This document shows, piece by piece, positions 22,850 through 35,449 of a stretch of DNA of 64,000 nt. Made by a program: the position numbers and the translations under genes. How positions within the stretch are numbered: the stretch's first letter is position 1; every line of letters begins with the position of its first letter. Under the pieces are notes generated by a model, which was not told the DNA's origin, ran no database searches, and was given only the letters and a program-made list of their open reading frames with translations. Source of the stretch: Dryococelus australis (Eukaryota > Arthropoda > Insecta > Phasmatodea > Phasmatidae); NCBI GenBank assembly GCA_029891345.1, contig CM057009.1, positions 310,065,666-310,129,665 of the forward strand, in the 5' to 3' direction.

Positions 22850-25800
22850 AGAGGACTGGAATGTCTACATTATAAACCAAACCTCTGGCATAACTCATGT
22901 TAATATATTATAATTGAGTGAGATTTGTATGGTTTGGGACCAACTTTAATCTTGGAAGTCCTGTCACAGGTTTTTCCATGTGTAACTGTGTCACATGAAA
23001 CCCTATTTTTATCTTAACCTCCTAGTATGGTGATTATTTAAATTACCAGCAGGTAGTGTTGCTTTATATACGTGTATTACAATTCATCAAAACTTAACAC
23101 AATTATACCCATTGTTCTAATAACTGTGTGCAAATAAACTACTGTGGATGAATGCAGTAGCTGCTAGCCCACAGTATTATCATAGTATTCACATTTATAT
23201 GATTGCATTCTCATTTTGCTTTCATTATATCATTATCATTACCAAAATAAGAATAACTAGAATTAGAAAATGTGTGCCTCCTATGTAACTGCAATTTATA
23301 GGAAAATATTCAAGAAACTTTCAGGTTGTTAGCTGAAACCTTTTAGCTCTGAAGAAACGTAAAATGTGTACCAAATATCATGAATACACTTTTTATTTGG
23401 TTACTGTTTGCATTAACAGAATTAGAAACAGTACAATTATGTACAGTGAATAAAGTTACATGATACGTAAATGTGATGAATGGCATCAGATCTAAACCTA
23501 TCATCACTTGGACTCCTCCCACCACAGATAAAGATGTAAAGTGACTTTTAAATAAGGGTTTGTCTGCCCCTAAGCAGGCATAGATACAACCCTCCTGACC
23601 ACCTCGGCCGCCACCCCTACCAACCCCTCTCGTGCACAGCCAGTTTGCGCAGCTGCCACGGAGTGGGGATAAGAAGTAGTAGTGTGTCACCACTGTGCCC
23701 CTGACCATCAGGATGTCTACTGAATTGCTATATATTGAGTTGCAGCCCCGGACAATGCCAGTTGTTTTTCATCCTTTGCCTATACTTCTCTCATAAGTAA
23801 CACGATGCGCTGCTGCTTGCAACCATTAGTAACTATCTGTTAGGTACGGGCAACTTTAGCATTTGAGTTAACCCTTGAAGGTGTTTGGAGACCATACTCT
23901 CTATGTGACCACAACATCACGTCTGGATCTGCGATTTTGACACATGTATCCAAGTTTGTTAGACAGCTAGATTAGGGAAGGCAGCTGTAATTTGAATGTG
24001 GCTGAGTCCACAATTCTGCTCAGTTCAGACCCAACAGGGATTTTATATCAAGCTTCTTGTCAATAAAAACTAGAATGGGTAGAGATTTCCACTGGAGAAT
24101 GTTGTGTATTCTGAATAAACCATGCAGCCTTTTATTCTGGAGTTTTGTTCTCATATTGGAGTGGGATTATCTTTATTTAACTTGTCGTTATCTGCAGTCC
24201 CCATTAACCCAGTAACCTACCTTGTTCACAGAGACTTCTCTGCATGAAATAGAGAAACTGGACGTACACGTTCATACAAGAACAAAACAATTCCTGCAGT
24301 GGGCAATTGTTCTTCAAGGGAGGGAACCCCATCACAACTTTATGCCTGGTACTGTAGCTGTTCCATCTGTCTTGACTGGACCGGAGTTCTTCAAACACAT
24401 CTGTCAAGGAGTGTTCCCGGAAGCCGGCACTAGGTCACGCACAGGTATTGCTACTTTCACAACTTTCAACAATCCAGCATACCACCATGATTCGCAACTG
24501 GGTGTTAGAATCTATGGATCAGTATGAGTATCTGGGATCCCGGCACACACAGGCAAAGTATATTTACAGCCTATTCACCCAACCCTGTACATTTCATCGT
24601 ATTTTGCAACATCCAGTATGTCGCCGAACATTTTACGAACAAAATTTTTCCTGGCTATGTGCATGCTCCTTGGCCAACTCGTTTCTTCCCCTGCTCTCCT
24701 TTCATGTCTCCCACTCCCTCCCTTTCCTATTCCCCATCTGATTAGGTCACTGTATGTCCCTCCGGTCATTCTTCGGTCTCCGACCTCCGTAATTGCTCCT
24801 GACTTGTCATGCACCTTTCGTGGGGTATGCTCGTGCATCACATACTACTCTACTGTGGGTGATTACAGCCTGGATGACTTTGCTTGCTGGCTTCGGGTTG
24901 TCATGGACAGCAATAATAACTGCTACCAGCTATGGCTCTGTTTTGTAAAATAACTTCCTGGGTGAGTCAGGCAGAGTCGTTAGAATTACAACCGAAAGGT
25001 TTTGGTAATGATAGAAAACTTTTGGTTGCCACCATTCTACCTGCAGGGCCATGCCTTATTCAGTGGAAGTGATTTTTTCTATTTAGGAATGTGTTGTAGC
25101 ACAAATTTACAATTTTTGAACTGCATAGTTTTTTTTTTAGCTGTGAAAATTTTTCTTAATTGATTCACATGAATCTGGCAGCTGTTTTTGAATTAGTTTG
25201 TTCTTGTTCCCAAGATTTAAAATGCTATGTGTAATGAATATGTTTGACGTTCCCAGTTTGAGTATTAATGGGCTGTGGACATCCCAGCTCAAATCACAGC
25301 ACCTATGAAAGTGCACTTGGTGTTGCCCGCTGTGACCATGCTTGGGTTTTCGGCTTTTCACCCTAGGTTTTGGGTGCCGCTGGAGGGTTGTGTTTTCAGA
25401 TCAGTATTTTATCGCAGAAAACCTTTCCTAGAATTTTGAATTGGGCTGCGTGGTCCGTTCGTATGAGAAAAGGGTTTCCTTTAAATAGTTGTTGTATTTT
25501 AGCGGACCTGATTCTTTAGTAGTAAACGGATAATTCAATAAACATTTTTTCCTGAGCATTCAAAGGCATGATTATCTGGTGGCATTTGACCTGCGGGCTT
25601 GATGATCGCTCAACTTGTGTTTGTGTTTTTTCATCAGCATATTGTGGGCTTGATTAGAAATGAATTTCTGTGTCTACTCTCAGCTACCTGGATTCCGTCT
25701 ACGATTAACGAGCCAACGTGTCAAGGAGATTCTAGTGGATTTTTTTATAGTGCACAATCCCTTGTTTTAATTAATATTTTAAGTGGTTGATATAACATTT

Positions 25801-26640
25801 CACATAACGATAGGTGTGGCGTACGTCCGCATATTAGAAGGGCGGAATTAAAATCCTTTAACATTGTATGCTGTTAACAGTCTTATTTTAGTCAATGTTT
25901 GTAGTAAATGTGTTTAATGGTTTACACGATCCTCTGTATTGTGTGTAATCTGGTGAAATATGCTGCTATTGTGAATACCGCTCAATATTCAATTAAATAT
26001 TTGCTAAAATGTGGTTGACCACGAGTGAATGGAAATTTTACTGTTATCAGGTGTTGTTTTGCTAAAGCTGATTGTCTCACACAATATTTTGCAAGAGGTT
26101 CTTTTATATAAGGATTGATAGACAAGTTTGATAAGAGTTAGTACCATTCTTAAGTGTTTGAAAGAGTTGTGCAATTTTATGTAAAGCATTAATTGAGAGT
26201 CTGCTCCACGAAGATACTTTTTATGAGCCAATATTTGAAAATAGCCCCACATTATTTTTTATACAATTATCCTGTTTGGAGGGCTGCTATTTACAAGTCT
26301 AAATTATAGTTTGGTTTGTTTTGTATGGCCTGTATTGTGCCAATACCCTTTTGTCAATATTTTGTCTCAGTGTGCTAAAAAACAAGAAACATTGAGTATA
26401 ATAAACAACATTATTGAATTGGATTGTGAGTATATGTACAAAAGCTCCCTTGTTCCCATAGTTTACAGCACAATTTCATCACCGCGTGCAGAGGTTTGGG
26501 TGATGACTAAGTTCCTACCTGATCTTAATCTCCCACATGAGGAGAACACTTGTACATGTGTGCATTGCCACTGTGAAATTCCTGTAGCACTCCACAAGCA
26601 CTCACACCTCTGATGCCTTTCTGCAAGTCAGGGGTAGGAA
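22850..26640. other. Intron sequence without recognised elements
   Basis: Mixed AT-rich and neutral sequence. Open frames near 23343-23708, 24204-24953, 25137-25361 and 26311-26613 were inspected and resemble no family I know. The frames around 24.2-24.9 kb overlap on both strands, which suggests unconstrained sequence. Confidence 0.35.
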
Positions 26641-27103
26641 GGATGGGTAAAGTTGCTGAAGGATCTCCAGTTAGGGTGGTGTATAATTAGCAGAGGGAGC
26701 TCACCCAGCTCACATGACAGAAGTAAGTTAACAAACTGCCTCTGTATCAGTCTGGGCTCTTCAGCCACCTACAAAGTCCTCAGCTCGTGGGCTTCACCTG
26801 AACAAACATAACCCCAGAGCGTACAATACGTTACACAGCCAAATGAGTTCAAGTCTGAAGGGAACGTAGGGACACATTACCAGTAGAGCCAGCCATCCCT
26901 GGAGGACTGTTCTTCGCACCTACTAAGTTGCGTGGACGTTGTAATCCTTGAATAGGGCTGGAGGTCTCTAGTGTCCAGCAACTGTGGTAATGGCGACACT
27001 GAGTTTGACACTCAAAACGGCCCCACAAGGTGTCGGTTGTCTGTGCCAAACTGGGAATGACTCAACATCTCCCTGAAACATACCTGGGCAGTCAAATTAA
27101 ATT

Positions 27104-27121
27104 TGGTGCCTCACATGGGGC
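27104..27121 (+). other. Primer-binding-site-like sequence
   Basis: TGGTGCCTCACATGGGGC has the TGG start of a tRNA-complementary priming site and the downstream GGGGC common after gypsy LTRs. A 5' LTR would lie upstream, in about 26640-27100, but no second copy was found to prove it. Confidence 0.45.
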
Positions 27122-27689
27122 CTAGCTGTACTTGAATATACAAGAGACACGGGAGTGGACTACACCAACCATGAAACAGAGAGTTGTGCTACTTCAAAAG
27201 TTGGCCAAGTCTAATTTCATCACTTTAGTGAGTCACCAACAAAACCAAGTGGTACCAAATTCCCCTATTGAACACACATGGAACGGAAAGGGTCCTTTAG
27301 AGACAGTCTTAGAACAGTGCAGTTACCGTCAATGTTATAGAACCGCACCATACATGCTGACCTGCACGCACTGTGCTTCCTGATACAATTTTGTACATAT
27401 TGGTTGGCCAGACAAGTACAGACCCATAGAGGGCATCAAATACTGATGTAGAGATTTCTAAAACTGCCAGATGAGGTGAAACCTGCTCACATGCACATGC
27501 CAGGGCAAATACAGAATTAGGTACAGAACTTGCCAGCAGACGTTCCATTACGTATGTTTGGGGTAGCCTGATGGATGTATCCTGCTAAATTTCATCTCTT
27601 TTCGGTGTTAGTTTTGCAGACATGACAATTAGCATCGCAGCTCTAGTAATCCTGCTAACATCACCCCAGTCCCTTTCCAGCATACCTGA

Positions 27690-28330
27690 AGGTTGGAGGG
27701 TTGTATTGTTGATGAAATTAATGGATCAGCCACAAGATGATCTGGAAATATTCCTCACTACCTGTTAATGAATTTAAAGGAAGATTCCTCAGAATTAACA
27801 TCTGTACTGTGTGCTAGTAAACAGCTAAAAGCAACTGCACTGCACCAGTGGGAGAAATATGGCAAATTTGTATATAGTTGGACATAGCTCAAATCTAGTT
27901 TAACCTACCAGTTCGTGGACAATAATGTTTTAATGGAACTTATGCAAAAGTTCTATGGGCAGAAACTAAAGTATTAGTGATCTATGACACAAAACCCATG
28001 TGTATTCCAGAATTGTGCCCAACAGCATAGAAGCAGATGTGGTGTGGTTTATTATGAAACTTTTACTGTCCACTATCAGGATGCAGCTTTGGATGCCAGA
28101 GAAATAGAGCACGATAATGCTGTACAAGATAAATGGATGAGAGAAAAATATGTTCCAGTCCTGCACCCGCACCCCCCCCCCCCCCTTCATTCAATACCGC
28201 TCCCCAGGGTGCCAAGTAGCCTAATAAAACTGAAGCTCCTCCATTCATGCCAAAATGCTAGTATTGTATGGGCTGGCACTTGCATAAGGTTTTCTCAGTC
28301 ATAAAGTATAATGGCCAACAGAAAAGAGAA
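27690..28330 (+). pseudogene. Gag traces of the second gypsy element
   Basis: Weak gag-like fragments in changing frames: MDQPQDDLEIFLTT near 27720 resembles the start of a gypsy capsid, and QWEKYGKFVYSW lies near 27850. A run of 16 C bases near 28168-28184 is a likely slippage site. The identification depends mainly on position between the primer site and the protease. Confidence 0.4.
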
Positions 28331-28509
28331 GTGCACCAACACAATTAAGGACACCCTCATTACGAAGAAGTAAACAAAAGCTAGTGAGACAGAATCGGGG
28401 AAGGAAAACAATAACACCAGGAATGATGGATGCTCTGGCATCCTCCCGACCCAGCTCAGTAGAGAGAGTATACTAACCCTAAGATAAAACGGACCACCTA
28501 CAGGTCACG

Positions 28510-28860
28510 AGTGACCCTTGGCCCACATCTTATATCCCCACAAATAATAGTCCAACTAAATGGTAAAACCCAACCGATGATACAAAATACGGCAGTCACC
28601 AGTAATTTCATCCAAAGCTCCATGCTGACAGCAGAGCAAAAAGCTCGGCTTCTGCCAACCAGTAGGTCAATCTACATAGCCCAGCAGGTAGCCCAACTAG
28701 CTAATAGATGAAATAATCAAGCCGATAGAGTCAGAGATATTTGTCATCCTAATCTAGGGGAAGAAATTATCTTACAGCAACCCTGGTTCATAGAACAAGA
28801 ATGTATTAATGACTGCAAGCAACACCTATTGTACCTTGGCCATCTAACACGAATGGCCAT
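28510..28860 (+). pseudogene. Retropepsin-like protease of the second gypsy element
   Basis: KTQPMIQNTAVTSNFIQS occupies the place of the aspartic-protease active-site strand, with the catalytic DTG-type triplet reading NTA. About 80 codons later LQQPWFIEQECIND matches the LGMPWL-type strand. Stops interrupt the frame. The enzyme would have processed the polyprotein and is inactive. Confidence 0.6.
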
Positions 28861-29057
28861 ACACTGAGAGAAGGCTCGTCATGACCAACCTCAACAACAC
28901 ACAACTGAAGGGAAATTCAACACTAAGTAGGGGAAATACTCTACTTCCTGATAAAATTACTGAATGCCCACATTGTAGTTTTCAACAATACCAGTCCTTT
29001 CTACCAGCCGAATGCCATCACCAGTGAAATATGGCTTCAACACTATAGGCATGTGTA

Positions 29058-29640
29058 TTGCTGACCCAGGAAACCATTGGAGCACCAGTGCAAGATAATA
29101 TTAGGCCAAGTAGCAGATGCAAAGTCCCAAGGGCTTGTAGAGCCAGCCGATTCTCCATACAACTCCCGAGATTTAGTTGTCCCAAGAAATATGGAGGGCT
29201 ATGTTTCTGCGTTAACTACCAGGTATTGAACAATATCACCCATCCTACAGCACCACAGGGGATTATCAAAGCACATAACCTGTGGGACCTCGAGGATGCT
29301 TGTATGTTCTCAGAATTAGGTATGAGGATTGGTTACTGACAAATCCAGGTACATCCAGATTCCCGAAAATATACATCTGTTATGATACCAGAAGGGGAAA
29401 CCCTGCAGTTTCAGATCATGCCTTTCGGGTTGAACACATCAGCCACGTTCCAAAGACTCATGTCAGCTGTTGCCCTCGCAGGATACATTGGCTCTTTCTA
29501 CTATGTATACCTGGACAACATTATTGTATATTCAACTAGAAGGAACACCAGACACACTTGTGGAAAGTACTTGAGAAGTTTGAGATGCATAGATTAACAT
29601 ACTGCCTGGAGAAATGCAACTTCAGCCACCGAATCACACT
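29058..29640 (+). pseudogene. Reverse transcriptase of the second gypsy element
   Basis: The RT fingers and palm can be followed through three frames: GLVEPADSPYNSRDLVVP near 29120, then YGGLCFCVNYQVLNNI, then MFSELGMRIGY near 29310, IPEGETLQFQIMPFGLNTSA (29382-29450) and VYLDNIIVYST (29507-29540). The first catalytic Asp (in the usual FSxLDL block) is lost (SELG) and the YxDD box reads LDN. Frameshifts lie near 29200 and 29340. Confidence 0.8.
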
Positions 29641-30480
29641 AGAAAGGATCTTTTCTTTACTAGAAAAAGTCCAGGAAATTATGGAAGACCCTGCACGTAC
29701 AAACAGGTAGCAGTTAAATTGGTTCCTACACTTATGTAACTGGCTACTGTAGCTACATTAATGGTCCCACTGCAAAAGCTCCTACCAAAGACCTCCTGTT
29801 GTAAATAAACAGAAAAGCAGCAGTCTGCTTTGGGAAATCTAAAGATGATGTATGAAGACCTCCCGATGCTACACAGACCCTTGCCCCAACCATCTGCTGC
29901 TTATCCTTTAATCCAGCACCTGAAGTACTAAATTGGAAGCAATACTATAACAAGAACCCCTCACTGAGCAAAGACACATTTTTACTTATGCCAGCACTCA
30001 GTTCTCAGAGATGGAGAGGTGATACCACATCAGTGAACAAGAGTGCTTACCGTAGTCTGAGACATAAGGAAATACCGCTACCATCTAGAACACTGGCTTT
30101 TTATAATACAAACCGAAAATAAAGTCCTGACATGGCTGACAACTACCAAAAATGAAAATCCCATCTAGTCCGATGGGCTCTCTTCCTAACGGAATTGGAC
30201 TTTTCTATCCAGTACTACCCCAGAAAGACAAATGATCTGATGTCCCCGAAAACCCCAGGCAACTAATGAGACAAGGGAACCAGAAGTCTGAGAAAAAATG
30301 ATTCCTCCTATGTCCACCAGAGTGAAACCTTGTAACACCAAAACACTCAAGCAACTGTGGTTCAAGGAGAACAAAGAGATGCTACAAGAGCAGCAGCAAT
30401 GGGATCCCAAATCCCAGGGGCTGATGGAAAAGAGTCCAGGTAGGTACAAGACAGATCAAGGGGTCATCTGAATCAGACCA
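29641..30480 (+). pseudogene. RNase H region of the second gypsy element, heavily decayed
   Basis: Position between RT and integrase and scattered matches (for example YHISEQECLP near 30020, and RWALFLTELDF near 30170) indicate the RNase H and linker region. No long frame remains. Confidence 0.5.
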
Positions 30481-31629
30481 CATACCTGCACAGAAGGATG
30501 GAAGATATGGGTACCTCACTCACTGCTGCAAGGTATCTGTGAACTCCACCATGACCACCCCCGTGCTGGACACCCAGGAATATAGGAAAGACTCAGAGCT
30601 ATCTCCCATTGGTACATCTAAGAGGAGATTACACATGACATGCATACCTCTGTAAAACAATGTCACCTGTGTGTACAACACAAAACATACCCTGTCCCTT
30701 AGGAAAAATACTAGCTTTGGAAGCCTACCATACCTTAGATACACATTGCGGCGGGTATAATGGGGCCTTACCCACAAAGCCCCAAAAGAAAGCGGTTCCT
30801 CTAAGTTGTTGTATACCTCTTTTCCCGATTGGTAGGGAGAATTCTTATGCTGAATCAAGAGGCTGGGACAATCACCAAAATTCTAGAATAAGAAGTTTTC
30901 ATGAGATGAGGTTACCCCAAATACATACTGACAATGGGACCCAGATTACTGGAAAACAGTGTATACAAGCCTGCTGTTGATGGGGTACGAAAAACTGGAC
31001 AACCTCTGCTTACCATCTTCGAGTCAACCCATCTGAAGGCCACAATCAAGAGTCTCTGGCTACGTACCCGATAAAACCATGCTCAAAGGGACAGCCATGT
31101 TCCCAAGATACTATTTATTCTAAGGTGACAGTTCAGTGAAGCCATCGTGACCTCCCACTGCCAGCTGTGCTAGAACAATCAAACCGTAGGCCAGGAGAAT
31201 GAGAACAAGAAACTGAGCCAACAACTCTCCCAACAGCCAAGGTAGCCCACCAGGAAGAACAGAAATGAAGGCAAGTGGTGATGACCTCACAACAGAGGAA
31301 ATTCCTAGAGGCAGCACCTGACCAAGCAAACAATTTGCAGGTGGGGGATACCATAATGGTCCAGGACCACCCCGTAAGACGAGCTGGAGACAAGTTTCAC
31401 GCTGGGTATTTTGCCAAAATGGGAAGGCCCGTATGTAATAATCCAGAGACATGGTAATGTCTGCTGGGTGGAAAACCATCTTGGACGGGTCTACAAGATT
31501 CCTTGCAATCAAATCAGGTCCCTGCACCCTCAGTTTATCAGGGACCCTGAAGAACAAGGGGATGACTCTCCTGAACTAGGACCATATACCCCATATACGA
31601 TGAAGAGGACAACTCACAACCTACCTTAA
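30481..31629 (+). pseudogene. Integrase of the second gypsy element
   Basis: Traces of the HHCC zinc domain (SVKQCHLCVQHK near 30650) are followed by the catalytic core (GIMGPYPQSPKRKRFL, ILTDNGTQITGKQ near 30925, NPSEGHNQESLATY near 31030). The second catalytic Asp (TDNGTQ) and a Glu at the expected place persist. The C-terminal open part (31275-31629) has LQVGDTIMVQDHPVRR and KWEGPYVIIQRHGNVCWVEN, the GPY/F module found at the end of many Ty3/gypsy integrases. It is broken by frame changes near 30700, 30800 and 31410. Confidence 0.75.
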
Positions 31630-31889
31630 AAACCCCATCCATGAGAAAGGAACCCTGAGGCTTCAAGCATTATTGTGACCTAGGCCAAGAGACCAGCCTG
31701 CCCTACTGGAATCCGGTGACCATGCCACGAAGGGACACCAGCCGCACTACGGCAACTCCTAAAACAGGAGAGCACCTGCATCAACAACCTGCTGTGGCAT
31801 GGGGAAGCTCCCTATCCACCAGTGGTCCATCCTGCCCTTTTATGAAACTGCCAAACACTGAGGACAAAGGATGGCCAACAACCCTAATA

Positions 31890-31997
31890 GCTGCATTCAC
31901 CCCAATGGCTGCATAAACCCTGATGGCTGCATCTACCCCAATGGCTGCATCTACCCCAATGGCTGCATCTACCCCGATGGCTGCATCTACCCCGATG
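31890..31997 (+). repeat. 18-bp minisatellite, six units
   Basis: Six tandem units of GCTGCATCTACCCCAATG with few differences; the two leftmost units are the most diverged. In the frame of the short ORF upstream (31716-31916) each unit encodes the hexapeptide MAASTP, except for one TAA in the second unit. It lies directly behind the second gypsy element. Confidence 0.9.
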
Positions 31998-32049
31998 GCT
32001 GTGCATCTACATCCTGGAGTGGTTAATAAAATGATCTACAGATATACTC

Positions 32050-34090
32050 GAGTTCATTGGCTTTAATATTTTTATTACTGACATTAAATGTCATTATGTT
32101 TCTTGCTTGGTTTTTTAAAATATAGTGTTTCACATGTGTATGATACATTATGTATAATTTATGCTGCCATCACTTTTTTATTATCTAAAAATTATTTAAG
32201 CCATACTGATTTCAACAATTTATGTAAAATATATACTTCACAAGAAACAGTGATTTGGCGTTATTATATTTGTTACTGGTGCATGTGGGGTCTCTGCAGA
32301 CACACAACTAGCTCAAATTGTAAAGGGTGCCATTTTGAGTAGGCTGGAGAATTTGGAGTACCCTCCAACATGGTTAAGACTATCAGGTGTGGTACGTTCA
32401 TGCTTGGAGTGACAGAAAAGAAAAGATGAATAGAATTCTCACTGTTCGCAGAGATGCCAAGAACTATGATATTTCCATAGTTTGTACAAATTACCTGGCC
32501 TCACTACAGATTAACAGATGTTGCTAAAATTATACCAATTTTTATGACTTCTGTTTTATAAAATTTTTATTCCTGCATATGTATTTTCTGTATAATACGT
32601 GTGATAAAAAGTGTTGAAAAAATTTTTTGAAAAATTAGTGTAAATAAATTGAAAAATAAACCAGTATTTGGGAAAATTGGGAAGGGAACATGATATTTAA
32701 CAGTGTGGGATGGTCGAAACGTCTTTGGTTCTTGAAATTGATTTTGATAGTTGCAGCTGAACCAATTTGCGACACCAGAAGCGAGATTCAGGAGTATTGA
32801 ATGAGATGTTATGACATTAAAATTGTGTGTGTTTATGTTATGTGATACCTCCCATTTGCTGACTATCTAATTTAAAATGGATATTGTTAATTTTGATAGG
32901 GTACCAGAGGTCACAACCAAAGAATTTTCCTTTTTTTGGTGGTGACTTTTAAAACTTATATTGTGCCAGATACATTTCTTACGATATGTCACACAGAATA
33001 CATTTGATAGAAATACAAATGACAGTAGCATTATGGTTAATGAAAACAATGAATAAAGGACATACAACCCTATGTAAATTGCAAGTTTTCAATATTGGCT
33101 GCAAAAAACAGTGAATTGACTAGAACAAAACTATAAGTCTTCAAGTAATGCTTTTACAGTGGCAAACACAATTGAACTCTTTTAAGATTGCCTTATTTTA
33201 AAGTTTTTGAAATATTATTCTTTTAGCACATTTTTATTACTGTCCAATTGTTTCAAATGTATTTTGATATGTTTTTTTGTGAAATGTTCAAACATGACTA
33301 AGCATGCGACATGGTTGGTTGCCTGTTGCAGGTTAATGTTAAAAAAAAGTTTTTTCTTTGCTAAAGTTTTGAAACAGATCTGATAAGTAATTTAAAAAAA
33401 AAAAAAAACCAGATCTAATAACAAATACCAAAAAAATTAATAGCCTGTCCTAAGTATAGCTAAAACTGACATGCCAACCATGTTAAATGTGTTCCATGCA
33501 AAATGCATACTCAATATTTCACTGGAAAAAAAAAAGAAAAAAAAAGAAAAGTAATATTTAAAAGTGATATCTTACCTCAACTAAAATACAATTTAACTAT
33601 TCATGTGGCCCATTATCCTACAATTTGCTGTAGCCTGTAGAAGGCCAGACATGTCTGTTTTCAAAGACAATTTATACAAATTAAAAATAATTGATAACTG
33701 TTCTTAAAACCACAGCTTTAGTAAACATGCATTATAGTTAGATTTACTGTTTTTCTGGCATTGAGCATTGTAAATTTGTATTTGTATGATTTTGTTGAGA
33801 ATGTCAATATGAATAGTATTACTAGTGAGAATTAATGAGTACTACAGATTTCTTTTCAATATTAACGATATCTTTGGTAAATGGTTGGCACCCTTATGTT
33901 TGCATTAACTCCGTTGTCCCAGCCAAAGACATGTTGAACACCAGCCACACAAATGACAAAGGAAAGGTAACACAGAACTCCAACTGTGTATGCTTTGTCG
34001 ACATGTCTGTCTTGTCAAGCATTTGCAAGCCAACTGCTAATTGGCCACAATGGGAGGGGGTCCCTGGCCCACCCCTTTTAGCCAGGACCA
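32050..34090. other. AT-rich intron sequence with poly-A tracts
   Basis: AT-rich with A-runs near 33395-33410 and 33528-33550. No coding or repeat signal beyond simple tracts was recognised. Confidence 0.4.
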
Positions 34091-34095
34091 GGGTG

Positions 34096-35443
34096 CTAAA
34101 AGAGTGATGCTTGGAGACTGGCTTGAACTTTGTATGGATGGAGGTACAACATCAAACCTCCCTCTTCTGGAAGGCAGTTGATGGCACCATGCAGATCTTG
34201 CCTGCTATCCCTGGTCACTGTTCCCCACCAAAGGCATTTATTCTGATCTCTTTTACCCATCGGTGTAGATGCTTTCAGAAGTACTGAAGAGAGACCATCT
34301 TGGTGGCTCTGGGGCATAGTTACCTGGCAAGATGTGGCAGGCCTCATAGGCAGGGGGTCAGATAAGTCTGCAGCGTAAGGTGTATTGATGGTAACATCCC
34401 CTAATGGGGTTTTGTTGGCATTTTGGTTGTCCATCTCTGTTGCTGGTTGTGCCTGTTGTGGTCGACGATATAGTCATGAACATCTCAATGTTTCATCCTT
34501 TGATGGTTCTATGAATCCATGTAATACTGCCTTGTCTAGTGACCCATCCAGGTCCCCAGATAGGTGGCATGTGGTGGTTTGTCACCATCAGTGATATCCT
34601 TTGGCTCCTCAATGAACCCATGGAAGTCTGCCTCATACTGCAACCTGTGCAGGTCCCAAGACAAGATGTGCATGGTGTTTGGCTAGCAATAAGTGACATT
34701 CTCTGGCTCAAGGACAGACTGTGTGTAGTGGTTGTTCGATACTTAGTAAAGTCTTCCAGCTCCTCTATGATCAGGATCTGCTCCAGCTGCTTCCCTTCCA
34801 TATTGTCCGCCATAATTCCCGTTAGCTGAGATGTTCAGAACAGTTTTTCCAAGGTTAGCTCCAAGTAGCCAGGTTTGAGACTCCTCATCGTGCTTATAGT
34901 TGGAGATGTGCAGTCACCAAAAGGAATTGTTTGCATTGATTTGTCATGGAACAGTTAAAGGTGTTCCCAGTGGCAGTATTTTTCACTCTGTTGTCCGGTC
35001 ATTGGGGTCACCTGATGGCCAATCAAGGTTCTCGTTATCATTGGACTTTTCAGTTGTCGTATGTTGTTTTGGGGAAGGTATTGTGTGGGGAGCTCTGCAA
35101 TTGTCAGGATGTTCCTTATAATCCTCTATTAAGCAATAACTGGTTTTTTTGTGCTACTTCATCTTACCCTCTGTCATCCTGGCAAGGAATTTGGTTGATA
35201 CTAGTCTGCAAGTAACTTTGTGAGCACCCATGGTGCTACGCCTGTGCAGAATTTGTGCTTCATCATCAACAGGATGTGCTCTTTGACATACACCCGTTGT
35301 CCTAGGTGGATTTGGCATGGACACTTCCACATATCTGGTGTATTTCTGCCAGGTAGTGAGCCTGATGACAGTGGAACTCCCATACATGGGCATGAACGTC
35401 CATCACCAGGCCCAGCCAGTGGAAGTAAGTCAACTTTTTCCAC
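34096..35443 (-). pseudogene. Possible retroelement polyprotein tail
   Basis: On the - strand, 35201-35443 encodes GQRVYVKEHILLMMKHKFCT followed by GVAPWVLTKLLAD, like the basic segment at the end of retroelement integrases (a VGDxVYVK-type turn, then a beta-rich piece). A frame change near 35200 leads to KFLARMTEGKMK. Further down, 34493-34813 and 34096-34434 are Ser/Thr-rich open frames in the same direction, compatible with a polyprotein tail. No catalytic core is present. The assignment is tentative. Confidence 0.35.
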
Positions 35444-35449
35444 ACCCTC

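Larger units (their letters stand above)
27104..31629 (+). mobile_element. Decayed Ty3/gypsy retroelement (second copy)
   Basis: From left to right on the + strand: a primer-site-like TGGTGCCTCACATGGGGC (27104-27121), gag traces (27.7-28.2 kb), protease (28.5-28.85 kb), RT (29.06-29.6 kb), RNase H traces (29.6-30.2 kb), integrase (30.5-31.1 kb) and a GPY/F-type integrase tail (31.3-31.6 kb). This is the Ty3/gypsy order. All domains carry stops or changed catalytic residues. LTRs could not be paired. Confidence 0.8.

Noticed and set aside
23343-23708. Open frame of 121 codons on the - strand
   Set aside because: Composition looks random, no family pattern, and a Gly/Arg-rich middle that follows from a local GC-rich stretch.
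24204-24953. Several overlapping open frames on both strands
   Set aside because: They overlap in most frames, match nothing known to me, and none has a plausible start with conserved-looking sequence.
27966-28304. Open frames across the C-run
   Set aside because: They owe their length to Pro or Gly codons from the homopolymer. The only support here is position within a decayed gag.
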